Shown one piece after another: positions 7,803-14,729 of a stretch of DNA of 24,262 bases. The notes below the pieces were generated by a model that made no database searches, had not been told where the DNA came from, and saw only the letters and a program-made list of their open reading frames with translations. This DNA comes from Thermoplasmata archaeon (GTDB lineage: Archaea; Thermoplasmatota; Thermoplasmata; Lutacidiplasmatales; UBA184), in contig JASHVA010000095.1 in assembly GCA_030039715.1 (NCBI GenBank), positions 1-24,262 of the forward strand, in the 5' to 3' direction. The position numbers and the translations under genes are program-made. Numbering within the stretch: the first letter of the stretch is position 1; each line of letters opens with the position of its first letter.

Positions 7803-8198
7803 TTAGTGGCCGATCGCCGCCTGGCGGTGGCGGTTCATCTGGTGGAACAGCCAGCCGAGGAACGCGAGGAAGAGGCCGATCCCGATGAGCGCGTCCTGGA
7901 CCGCCATCTCGTTGAGCCACGTCTGGATCGACGTCGCGGTTCCGCCGGAGACGGCGCTCGCGTACGTCGCGTTCGCGATCACGCCGATCATGAAGCCGAC
8001 GAGGACGAGCACGCCCCCGACGAGGATCAGGATCCCGCCGAAGCTGAGCCACGGCGGGAGCAGCGGGCCCCGGTACGGGGCCGGCGGCGCTCCCTGCCAG
8101 CCCGCGTAGGCGCCGGGCGGGTAGCCGGGCGGGGCAGCGGAGGGAGGCGGAGGGGCGTTCGGGTCATACATCGCGGCGGGCGGGGGTGGGTCGGGCAT
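7803..8198 (-). CDS. Small membrane protein with proline-rich N-terminus and two helices
   Basis: Protein of 131 residues. The first 45 residues are rich in Pro, Ala, Gly and Tyr with repeated PPG/PPP and are probably disordered in the cytoplasm. Two hydrophobic helices follow, at about 53-75 and 102-118, separated by a Ser/Thr-rich loop. The C-terminus is short, His/Arg-containing and polar. I do not recognise the family; Pro/Tyr-rich tails ahead of membrane segments occur in many prokaryotic small membrane proteins. An AT-rich element at 8203-8210 is too close to serve ATG 8198 but would suit an alternative start at ATG 8171. A weaker element at 8221-8228 would suit 8198. The gene runs in the same direction as the potassium channel gene, 73 nt downstream of it. 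Confidence 0.62.
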   Translation of the reverse strand: MPDPPPPAAMYDPNAPPPPSAAPPGYPPGAYAGWQGAPPAPYRGPLLPPWLSFGGILILVGGVLVLVGFMIGVIANATYASAVSGGTATSIQTWLNEMAVQDALIGIGLFLAFLGWLFHQMNRHRQAAIGH

Positions 8199-8271
8199 GG
8201 CCGAATATTTGCCGGGACCTAGTATCTGAACCTAGGCCTTGCCGGGACGGAGGTCGGACAGCTGTCGGACG

Positions 8272-9324
8272 CTACCGGCCCTGCGGCACGCCGATCCACT
8301 TCTGCATGCGGTGGAGGTTCTCGAGCGTCCCCACCACGATGATCGCGTCGCCCGGGCGGAACTGGAAGGAGGTCGGCGGGTTGAGCACCGTGCCGTACTC
8401 CCCGTCGGGACCGGCGCGCGCGTAGCCGATCACGAGGCAGTCGGAGGCGGCCCGGACGAGCGCCTCCGCGTCGCGGAGCGACTGGCTCGAGACGGGGGTC
8501 GTCGCCGTGAGGATGAACTCCTCCATGTCGGCGCCGAACTGGGTCGTCGTCAGGTCCTCCACCATGTTCGCGACCTCGGGGCGGAACGCCGCGTCGGCGC
8601 AGAGGCGCCCGCCCATCTCCGCCGGCGAGGCGACGTACGTCACCCCGGCCGCCTTCAAGGTCTGCTTCAGCTCGGGACGGCCGACCGAGACGACGATCCG
8701 GACGGTCGGGTTCATCGAGCGGACGTTGAGCGCGGCCACGAGCGTGGTCGTGTCGTCGCCGGTCGCGACGATCACGGAGTGCGCGCCCGCGACGTTGACG
8801 CGCTTCAGGATCTCGGCGGCGCCGGGGTGGCCGTACGTCACGAAGAGCTGCTTTTCGTCGGCGAGGTGGCGCAGGGTCGGCACTTCGGTCGAGTCCTCGG
8901 TCACGAGCGCGACCTTCTCCTCCTGGGCGAGGAGCTCGCGCACGGCCGAACCGGCGACGGGGGAGTGGCCGAGCACGACGATGTGGCCGGCGAAGTCGGT
9001 GCCGAACGTCCCGAAGAGCCGGTGCTGCGACTCCTCGCTTACGACCGAGATCACGACCGTGACGAGGTAGGCGCCGAGGAACACCTCGGTCGCGGCGATC
9101 CCGATCGTGAAGACCTTCGCCGCCGGGTTGGTCGGCACGATGTCGCCGTAGCCGATCGTGGAGAGCGTGACCATCGCCCAGTAGAACGAGTTGAGCATCT
9201 CCGCCGGCGTCGAGTACGACTCGAGCAGGTAGAATCCGACGGCCGCGACGACCAGCACGGCGACGTACGCGACCAGGAACTTCCAGAGCCGGCCGAAGAG
9301 CACCGTCGCGTAGCTCCGTCGCAT
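8272..9324 (-). CDS. MthK-like potassium channel with RCK domains
   Basis: Protein of 350 residues. Two membrane helices (about 15-34 and 70-95) flank a pore loop with the selectivity filter TIGYGD (56-61). An RCK N domain of Rossmann type starts at HIVVLGH (114-120), and an RCK C domain covers about 235-345. It forms a tetrameric K+ channel in the cytoplasmic membrane, gated by ligands on the cytoplasmic RCK ring (Ca2+ in MthK; nucleotide or other ligands elsewhere). The first glycine loop reads GHSPVAGSA rather than the strict GxGxxG of NAD binders. MthK is similarly degenerate, so the ligand is uncertain. An internal Met start of the free RCK domain, as in MthK, is possible but not obvious. 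Start ATG at 9324. Confidence 0.92.
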   Translation of the reverse strand: MRRSYATVLFGRLWKFLVAYVAVLVVAAVGFYLLESYSTPAEMLNSFYWAMVTLSTIGYGDIVPTNPAAKVFTIGIAATEVFLGAYLVTVVISVVSEESQHRLFGTFGTDFAGHIVVLGHSPVAGSAVRELLAQEEKVALVTEDSTEVPTLRHLADEKQLFVTYGHPGAAEILKRVNVAGAHSVIVATGDDTTTLVAALNVRSMNPTVRIVVSVGRPELKQTLKAAGVTYVASPAEMGGRLCADAAFRPEVANMVEDLTTTQFGADMEEFILTATTPVSSQSLRDAEALVRAASDCLVIGYARAGPDGEYGTVLNPPTSFQFRPGDAIIVVGTLENLHRMQKWIGVPQGR

Positions 9325-9707
9325 CGCCGGACGGCGCGCACCCGACGCGGGGCTTTCATGCTTTGCCCCGCGCGTCCCGCGCCGTCGCGCGCACGTCGAC
9401 TTCGCCGCGGGCTCTTGGTAGCACCGAATCTCGTTCGGTCACACAGAAACTCGTCCGTGGGAAGCCACGGTCAATTCCACTCGCCGCCGTTCTCGCCGCG
9501 ATGTCGGCCACGAGCCAGCTCAAGCAGCCCGGGACCCGGATGAGCACCAGGGGGGAGGTAGCTGAGAGTAAGGCGCCGAGGCGGCGTTGGGCTGGGCGAG
9601 TCGCCGCTCAATCAATACGCGCGCGGGGACATTGAAGACCTCCCACGCCCTAAAGCCCCCAAAACAACCAGTTGTAGCACGACGATCCTACTCTTCAACG
9701 AGTCCGC
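9325..9707. other. Intergenic stretch between channel gene and low-GC island, possible gene remnant
   Basis: No gene can be supported. The left part (to about 9600) is still GC-rich. It has two opposite open frames: plus 9363-9635 (90 codons, Arg/Ser/Ala-rich) and minus 9356-9547. Both have GC-rich third positions around 9475-9545, so one may be a small gene or a broken one, but I recognise neither. From about 9600 the composition falls. A T-rich run on the minus strand (9657-9668, reading GGTTGTTTTGGGGG from 9670) lies about 40 nt past the stop of the minus-strand gene ending at 9708. It could act as its terminator. Confidence 0.4.
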
Positions 9708-10262
9708 TCACAACCCGACCCCTACCGCATCCCCTATCGGCGGGCTCATCCAGATGAACAGAAAGTCGTACTTTAGATCCGTAGTTTGAAGCCCTGAGTC
9801 GAACGTCAGCGTGATGTTTTGATCGACTGGAATCGGCCAGGTTTCGCCGAGATGCCATGTGGCGGATGACCAGTTCCATAGCCCGACAACATCTCCGGCT
9901 GGGTCAAAGACCGTTACATGCGCGCCCTCGCCCGTCGGGACGAATGCTCCGTTGCTAGTGTTGAGGCTGAATTTGAGCGCTGACAGTTGGCCCTCGGAAA
10001 TCCAGGTCTCAAAGTCCAATCCGTAGCACACTTCCCCGGTACGACTCTGACATCCGCCCTGACCTGGCGTCACAACGTACGGGTTACCAACTCGGTACGA
10101 TAGAGTCTCGCAACCGAGACCACAGGCCGGTTTCTGTTGGATAATCCCGCTTAGGTACAGCGCCCCGAAGACCGCTCCAGCTACGATAACGGCTAAGACG
10201 ACGACGAACACTAAGGGAACCTGGACTGTTCGAATGTGAACGGGAGGCTTGGTCAAGCCCAT
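9708..10262 (-). CDS. Membrane-anchored extracytoplasmic protein of unknown function
   Basis: Protein of 184 residues. A short basic N-terminus precedes one hydrophobic helix (about 15-40). The rest looks exported: four Cys (CGLGC and GGCQ..EVC within about 47-80) could form disulfides, sequons such as NWSS and NITL are present, and the pattern is beta-rich, ending in FLFIWMSPPIGDAVGVGL. It is probably an uncleaved anchor protein facing the outside. I do not recognise the family. Codon use is clearly less GC-biased than in the flanking genes, as in the divergent peptidase gene, which points to transfer or weak selection. AT-rich sequence at about 10293-10310 (minus TATACATATC) is well placed for a promoter. 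The ATG at 10262 is the first good start. Confidence 0.6.
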   Translation of the reverse strand: MGLTKPPVHIRTVQVPLVFVVVLAVIVAGAVFGALYLSGIIQQKPACGLGCETLSYRVGNPYVVTPGQGGCQSRTGEVCYGLDFETWISEGQLSALKFSLNTSNGAFVPTGEGAHVTVFDPAGDVVGLWNWSSATWHLGETWPIPVDQNITLTFDSGLQTTDLKYDFLFIWMSPPIGDAVGVGL

Positions 10263-10292
10263 TGCCGACGTCGTACTTACTATGTCATTCGT

Positions 10293-10310
10293 GGTGATAT
10301 GTATATTGAA
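10293..10310 (-). promoter_or_regulatory. AT-rich promoter element of the anchored-protein gene
   Basis: On the minus strand TTCAATATACATATCACC is centred about 40 nt before the ATG at 10262. The rest of 10263-10558 holds no gene I can support; a 65-codon plus frame at 10331-10528 looks random. Confidence 0.45.
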
Positions 10311-10558
10311 CCCGATTCGACGCCAACGCCTTGCAATCGCGAGGGCTCGCGTTTCCGGTCGTAAATGTGCCGGAGTGGGGAGCGTGTCGGTGCGGAAGAT
10401 TTCGGTGTTCAGCCCCCGGATCTAGAGAGTGTTCTTCGGATGTAACTCTGGCTTGCCAATCCAGATCTCGTCAGTCGCGGGAGCACGGTTCTAGAAGAAC
10501 GATTTTCGTCCCCTCTGAGAGGGTGTAAGACCATCCAGATGATTCAACTCGCAGTGAC

Positions 10559-11686
10559 TTGAGCGTGAGCCGAATAGGCGGGAGCCCGCAACTCGTCATA
10601 CCGGCGATGATAGCGATGACTCTACTGTGGATTCAAGTCCCCACGCTCGCTCAGGGATACGCTGTCACCATCGGGCCGTCTACCACCCAACCCTGCGAAG
10701 TAACCTCGATGGCTGCGCAATCCGAGAATTTTGTATCGATGCTGTCGTTCTCGAGCGAGCTAGCTGCCGCGTTCGACTCGCTCCCGTTCGAAGTTGTCGC
10801 AGCCCACGGCGGTCCGACCGAGAGTCTGCGTTACAGCTCAACGTACTTCCTCTGGAACCTCGGTTCCGGATGCGCGCTGAGCATGCAAAGCCTCCACGTG
10901 GTTTTCGCCCTCTCTGGACCCAGCGGCTCGGAGCAGCTGGTTGTCGCTGAGAACCCTCATGACTACGAAGTTACCGGAGCAGACCTTGAGATTCCGAATT
11001 CGCAATCGTACGCATCTTCTACGAGTTCTGGCTCGGGGTGGTCTGGTTGGGGCGTCGAGGCTTCGGGGGAACCTGGAGGCGATTGGAAGGTTCCCACTCT
11101 GTCCCTTTCCAGCAAGTGCGATACGCCGGGTTGCGACCTCGACCTTTGGATAGGTCAAACACACGTTTACGGAGGCGGGAACGGTGCATCAGGCACCGGC
11201 ATCGCGCAAACGGGGACTGACCAGATCTTGGTGATTAACAATCTCGGGACACCGAGCTATGACTACTTCACGTGGTACGAGTTCTATCAGAATTCGAACT
11301 CCGCAGAGACGAGTTGTTTCGAGACGTATCCTGGTGATGCGATCAGCGCCACCACTGAGTATCTCGGTGGGGAGGACTACTACACCTACATCTCCGACGG
11401 TACCTTGGGGGAGGCCTGCAGTGCAACAGCCTCGATGTCGATGGGTTCACCCAGCTACGCGTGGTTCATGGAGGAGCAGCAGGTCGACTCAAGCGGAGGC
11501 CTATACGCGACTCCGCCATTCACGGCGGTTTGGTTCAATGACTTGGGAATCGGGACGAACGGTGATTTACCCGGTTACTCGACATTTAACGTCACTTCCG
11601 CGTCGGACGTTATGGATCACGGACTGCAATACGGCTCAGCCAACTGCGTCATGTTCTGGAGTTGCTTTGAAGAGACGTACACGTAA
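10559..11686 (+). CDS. Secreted glutamic peptidase of the G1 (eqolisin) family, putative
   Basis: Protein of up to 375 residues. A signal peptide covers about 1-33 (hydrophobic core 12-30, then PTLAQ). Residues 36-150 are a Ser-rich region of unknown type, perhaps a propeptide. Residues 160-330 follow the eqolisin order: GWSGWGVEASG, DWKVPT, LWIGQ, then GIAQTGTDQ with Gln217 at the catalytic Gln position. SYDYFTWYEFY, PGDAISATTEY, AWFMEE with Glu305 at the catalytic Glu position, and a final FTAVWFNDLG strand follow. In scytalidoglutamic peptidase the pair is Gln53/Glu136, with the same flanking sequences. These enzymes work at acid pH, which suits an acidophile's exterior. Starts available are TTG 10559 and GTG 10565, with no ATG, so the start is uncertain. 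GTGTAAGAC near 10523-10531 may be the TATA box. Codon use is less GC-rich than in neighbours. Confidence 0.78.
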   Translation: MSVSRIGGSPQLVIPAMIAMTLLWIQVPTLAQGYAVTIGPSTTQPCEVTSMAAQSENFVSMLSFSSELAAAFDSLPFEVVAAHGGPTESLRYSSTYFLWNLGSGCALSMQSLHVVFALSGPSGSEQLVVAENPHDYEVTGADLEIPNSQSYASSTSSGSGWSGWGVEASGEPGGDWKVPTLSLSSKCDTPGCDLDLWIGQTHVYGGGNGASGTGIAQTGTDQILVINNLGTPSYDYFTWYEFYQNSNSAETSCFETYPGDAISATTEYLGGEDYYTYISDGTLGEACSATASMSMGSPSYAWFMEEQQVDSSGGLYATPPFTAVWFNDLGIGTNGDLPGYSTFNVTSASDVMDHGLQYGSANCVMFWSCFEETYT

Positions 11687-12050
11687 GTGAAGATCCACCC
11701 GCCGACGCAACTGATAGGGTGAGCACTGGGTTGGAAGCGTCTTTGATCATTCCGTAAGCGTGCGTCTGAGATCGCAGCCCACAGTGCAATGTTTCTCGAC
11801 CGCGCCCAACCAATCAGGCCTCCGTTAGCAACTCACGAAGCCTTCGGCCTCAGAATCGGATTCAGCAGCCCGCTCTTGAACGGGCCGAGCCCGGTGGGCT
11901 TGGCGCCCGAATCCCGAGCTAGCCGGTCAAAGTCTGGCTACCCAGAAACCAGACGGTGCGCACAGGAAGCTCCGCACCGAGACGGCTTCTCGCGCAAAGC
12001 CGCGCGCGCCGCAAGCGGTAAATACCGTGCCCCGAGTGGCCGACCCCTTG
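11687..12050. other. Intergenic stretch with reading-frame remnant and adjacent hairpins
   Basis: No complete gene is supported. On the minus strand 11937-11833 reads as 34 protein-like codons (ending NPILRPKAS then TGA) directly after an in-frame TAG, which suggests the C-terminal remnant of a lost gene. Overlapping its edge are two neighbouring hairpins: GTCTGG 11932-11937 with CCAGAC 11949-11954, and GGTGCG 11955-11960 with CGCACC 11973-11978. The GC-rich composition returns at about 11840-12000. A TATA box for rpoK lies at 12018-12025. The rest shows nothing I can name. Confidence 0.4.
12018..12025 (+). promoter_or_regulatory. TATA box of rpoK
   Basis: GTAAATAC in GC-rich surroundings is centred about 30 nt before the ATG at 12051, as expected for a nearly leaderless transcript. 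It argues against the upstream GTG at 12027, which would lie before the transcript start. Confidence 0.6.
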
Positions 12051-12308
12051 ATGGCCGCTGCGCCCCTCGCGGCCTCGGGGAGTGCTAGCGTGCCCGAATC
12101 CACGGTGCCGGCCCCCCTCGAGTCCGCCGACTTCACCCGCTTCGAGCGCGCCCGCATCCTCGGGGCGCGCGCGCTGCAGCTGTCGCTCGGCGCCCCGATC
12201 CTGATCGACGTCGCCCCGACCCTCGTCGATCCGGTCGAGATCGCCGAGTCCGAGTTCGCGGCCGGTCGCATCCCGATCACGGTGCGGCGCGGGCCCCGTT
12301 CGAGCTAG
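12051..12308 (+). CDS. rpoK: DNA-directed RNA polymerase subunit K (Rpo6/RpoK)
   Basis: Small RNA polymerase subunit of 85 residues, homologue of eukaryotic Rpb6 and bacterial omega, which helps assemble and stabilise the largest subunit. The family core covers about 28-80: FTRFERARILGARALQLSLG, then LIDVAP, DPVEIAESEF and GRIPITVRR. The first 25 residues are an Ala/Pro/Ser-rich extension without family similarity. I chose the ATG at 12051 because the TATA box at 12018-12025 is 30 nt upstream. The gene converges on mtnP, and the two stop codons share the palindrome CTAG at 12305-12308. A typical archaeal housekeeping gene, and good evidence that the window is archaeal. Confidence 0.95.
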   Translation: MAAAPLAASGSASVPESTVPAPLESADFTRFERARILGARALQLSLGAPILIDVAPTLVDPVEIAESEFAAGRIPITVRRGPRSS

Positions 12309-13099
12309 ACGGCCGCGTCGTCGAGTGCGTGCGCGCACCGGCACGTCGGCGGGTGCGCGAGGCGCGGGAGGAGCGCTTCGAGCAGCCGGTGCATCCGGTC
12401 GGTGTTCCGGTGCATCGTCTCCACGATCTCCTTCACCTCGACCGGACGGTCGGCCCAGACGTCGAAGTCCGTGACCATCGCGAGGCAGGCGTAGCAGATC
12501 GCCCGCTCCCGGGCGAGCGTCACCTCGGGAACGAGCGTCATGCCGATGACGTCCGCGAACGAGCGGAAGAACTTCGACTCGGCGCGGGTCGAGAACCGGG
12601 GTCCCTCGACGCAGACGTACGTCTTCCCGTCGGCGAACGGGACCCCGACCTCCGCGCCGACCGCGCGGGCGGTCGCGAGGAGGTCCGGGCAGAACGGGTC
12701 GGCGACCGAGACGTGGTAGACCCGGCCGCCTTCGAAGAAGGTCGTCGGCCGCTGCTTCGTGAAATCGACGAACTGGTTCGGCAGGACGAAGGTGCCCGGC
12801 GCCAGCTCCTCCTTCAGCGACCCCACCGAGCTCACGGTGACGATCGCCTCCGCCCCGAGCGCGCGCAGCGCGTCGACGTTCGCCCGGTAGTTGATCCGGT
12901 GCGGCGGGACGGTGTGGCCGAGCCCGTGGCGCGACAGGAAGAGCACGCGGACGCCGCCGACCGAACCCTCCTCGATCGGGGCGGACGGAGCGCCCCAGGG
13001 CGTCGAGACTCGGTGCGTCTCGACGGCCCGTTCGCCGAAGATCGTGGGGATGCCGGAGCCGCCGATCACGCCGACCGTGCGGCGGGCCGGCGCGCTCAC
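12305..13099 (-). CDS. mtnP: S-methyl-5'-thioadenosine phosphorylase
   Basis: PNP/MTAP-family enzyme of 264 residues that splits methylthioadenosine, the by-product of polyamine synthesis and other SAM reactions, with phosphate into adenine and methylthioribose 1-phosphate. Visible motifs are the phosphate-binding GGSGI (13-17), SRHG (57-60), HRINYRANV (67-75), the substrate loop VEGPRFSTRAE (164-174), GMT (186-188), and TDFDVW (210-215). Two Asp in the last motif are expected for binding adenine; enzymes specific for 6-oxopurines or methylthioinosine usually have Asn there, so MTA is the likely substrate. The start ATG overlaps the stop of the upstream translin-family gene by 4 nt (13096-13099), a coupled operon arrangement. 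Confidence 0.92.
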   Translation of the reverse strand: MSAPARRTVGVIGGSGIPTIFGERAVETHRVSTPWGAPSAPIEEGSVGGVRVLFLSRHGLGHTVPPHRINYRANVDALRALGAEAIVTVSSVGSLKEELAPGTFVLPNQFVDFTKQRPTTFFEGGRVYHVSVADPFCPDLLATARAVGAEVGVPFADGKTYVCVEGPRFSTRAESKFFRSFADVIGMTLVPEVTLARERAICYACLAMVTDFDVWADRPVEVKEIVETMHRNTDRMHRLLEALLPRLAHPPTCRCAHALDDAAV

Positions 13100-13749
13100 G
13101 GGACCCCCGGCGTTCCGCCGTCCGGCCGCGCGCGGGCGAGGAACCGGGCCATGACGACCTCCCCGCGGGTCCGCTCGAGGAGCGCGCGGGCGGTGTCCTG
13201 CTTCGGCTTCAGCGGAACGATCGCGCGCGTCGTGTCGAACCGCAGCAGCGAGCGGGTGAGCCGCTCCATGAGCGCGAGTTCGGACTCCGCCCCCGCGAGG
13301 TCGTCCCGGCCGAGCCGGTCGAGGACCCGCCGTCGGACCTCCCCGACGACGTCCCCGAGTCCGAGGAGATACGCCTCCGGGTCGACGCCGAGATCGGACG
13401 GGCCGGGGAGCGGGGCCCGCTCGGCGACCGCGCCGAGCAGGATCGCCTCGACCGCTTCCTGGAACGCATCGTGCGCGAGCGGCTCGTCCCCCCGGCCCTC
13501 GCGATGGACCCAGTCGGCGAGCTCCGCGGTCAGGCGACGGACCTCGGCGAGCTCGGCCGGCGCCGCCCCGTCCGAATGGAGGCGCGTCATCGTCGCCTGG
13601 GCGAGACGGCGGAGGCGGCGCGCGCGCTGGTAGAGCTCCTCGCGCCGGAGCTCCCGCTGCTTCAGGTGCGCCTCGATCGTCCCGAGCACCGGCTCGGGGA
13701 CGCCGGGCGAGACGCCGGGTTCAGCGGAAGAGGGTGAACCGCTCCTCAT
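13096..13749 (-). CDS. Translin-family RNA-binding protein
   Basis: All-helical protein of up to 217 residues matching archaeal translin (COG2178). The N-terminal helices EAHLKQRELRREELYQRARR are followed by the YLLGLGDVVGEVRRRVLD segment and the family C-terminus RSLLRFDTTRAIVPLKPKQDTARALLERTRGE. Translins form ring-shaped oligomers that bind single-stranded RNA or DNA; some act with TRAX as RNases. The ATG at 13749 makes a 29-nt overlap with the DUF357 gene; a GTG at 13689 would give a 197-residue protein without overlap and close to the family start, so the start is uncertain. It lies between DUF357 and mtnP in one likely operon. Confidence 0.88.
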   Translation of the reverse strand: MRSGSPSSAEPGVSPGVPEPVLGTIEAHLKQRELRREELYQRARRLRRLAQATMTRLHSDGAAPAELAEVRRLTAELADWVHREGRGDEPLAHDAFQEAVEAILLGAVAERAPLPGPSDLGVDPEAYLLGLGDVVGEVRRRVLDRLGRDDLAGAESELALMERLTRSLLRFDTTRAIVPLKPKQDTARALLERTRGEVVMARFLARARPDGGTPGVP

Positions 13750-14005
13750 CGCCGCCTCCGTCGAGGATCCCCAGCCGCACGCCCGCGTCGAGCCAGCCGT
13801 GGGCGTAGCTCGCCGCGGCGAGCGCCCGGTCGGGGTCGCCGGCCGCGCGGAAGTGCTCCGCGTCGGAGAGGTACGCCCGGGCCATCGAAAGGAAATCGTC
13901 CGACGCGCCGTGGAGGAACGAGCGAGGGGGCGGGGCGGCCCGGACCCGGTCGAGCGCCTGGCGCGTGAGCTCGAGGTACTTCGCGAGCAGGGCCGGCTCC
14001 GACAC
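13721..14005 (-). CDS. DUF357 family protein
   Basis: Helical archaeal protein of 94 residues. The conserved half is at about 40-82: SMARAYLSDAEHFRAAGDPDRALAAASYAHGWLDAGVRLGIL fits the DUF357 pattern of Tyr-x2-Asp-Ala, Gly-Asp and SYAHGWLDAG. Its function is unknown; the family is archaeal and often sits near translation or RNA genes. Start GTG at 14005, with a TATA box 30 nt upstream (14030-14038), so it is the first gene of the DUF357-translin-mtnP operon. Confidence 0.88.
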   Translation of the reverse strand: MSEPALLAKYLELTRQALDRVRAAPPPRSFLHGASDDFLSMARAYLSDAEHFRAAGDPDRALAAASYAHGWLDAGVRLGILDGGGDEERFTLFR

Positions 14006-14029
14006 GGCGGGCGGGGGGTAGCCCTGCGG

Positions 14030-14038
14030 CCGTATAAT
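14030..14038 (-). promoter_or_regulatory. TATA box of the DUF357-translin-mtnP operon
   Basis: On the minus strand GATTATACG is centred about 29 nt before the GTG at 14005, in an otherwise GC-rich 51-nt gap. Confidence 0.6.
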
Positions 14039-14056
14039 CCGTCGGCCCCGAGCGCC

Positions 14057-14704
14057 TCAGCCCTTCGGAACCTTCTCCCAGTCCTTCAGGAACCGGGCGA
14101 GCCCGAGGTCGGTGAGCGGGTGCTGGACGAGCTTCTCCATTACCGCGTACGGCATCGTCGCGATGTCCGCCCCGATCTTCGCGGCGTCGAGCACGTGGAC
14201 CGGGTGACGGACGCTCGCGACCAGGACCTTCGTCTTCGCGCCGTAGTTCCGGTAGATCTGAACGATGTCCCGGATGAGCTCCATTCCGTCCTGTCCCTGG
14301 TCGTCGAGCCGGCCGATGAACGGGCTCACGTACGCGGCGCCGACCTTGGCGGCCAGCAGCGCCTGGTTCGCGCTGAACACGAGCGTCATGTTCACGCGCG
14401 TCCCCTCGCCGCTCAGCGTCTTGGTCGCTCGGAGCCCCGCCGGCGTCATCGGCACCTTGACGTAGATCGACGGGTGGATCTCCCGGAGGTGCCGCCCCTC
14501 CCGGAGCATCCCCTCCGTGTCCGTCGCGACGACTTCGGCCGAAACGCTCGGGACACCGAGGGCGCAGACCTCGCGCAGGACGTCCTCGAACTTCCGCCCC
14601 TCCTTCGCGACGAGGGTCGGGTTGGTCGTCACTCCGTCGAGGATCCCGGTCTCCCACATCGTTCGGATCTCGGTCACGCTCGCCGTGTCCAGGAAGAGCT
14701 GCAT
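14057..14704 (-). CDS. tal: Transaldolase (short TalC/fructose-6-phosphate aldolase-type)
   Basis: Cytoplasmic TIM-barrel class I aldolase of 215 residues that moves a dihydroxyacetone unit between sugar phosphates in the non-oxidative pentose phosphate pathway. It has the family opening MQLFLDTASVTEIR, DGVTTNPTLVAKEG (23-36), the Schiff-base Lys83 in YVKVPMT, NMTLVFSANQALLAAKVGAAYVSPFIGR, and KTKVLVASVR. The short form is shared by transaldolases and fructose-6-phosphate aldolases; transaldolase is preferred because it follows the transketolase genes (25-nt gap). Start ATG at 14704. Confidence 0.93.
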   Translation of the reverse strand: MQLFLDTASVTEIRTMWETGILDGVTTNPTLVAKEGRKFEDVLREVCALGVPSVSAEVVATDTEGMLREGRHLREIHPSIYVKVPMTPAGLRATKTLSGEGTRVNMTLVFSANQALLAAKVGAAYVSPFIGRLDDQGQDGMELIRDIVQIYRNYGAKTKVLVASVRHPVHVLDAAKIGADIATMPYAVMEKLVQHPLTDLGLARFLKDWEKVPKG

Positions 14705-14729
14705 CGAACCTCGTGCTCCGGCCGCCGCG

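Noticed and set aside
8950..8990. Degenerate glycine loop in the RCK domain as a sign of a broken channel
   Set aside because: MthK-type RCK domains also lack the strict GxGxxG motif, and the pore and both RCK domains are intact.
10331..10528. Plus-strand frame of 65 codons between the island genes
   Set aside because: TTG start, no ribosome-binding site, Ser/Arg/Cys-rich random-looking product.
11880..11930. Possible tRNA (GC-rich stems near GCCCGAATCCCG)
   Set aside because: No acceptor stem pairing, no anticodon arm and no proper T-loop sequence could be built on either strand.
11789..12050. Plus-strand frame of 99 codons before rpoK
   Set aside because: It overlaps rpoK in another frame, and a minus-strand remnant explains its GC-rich part better.
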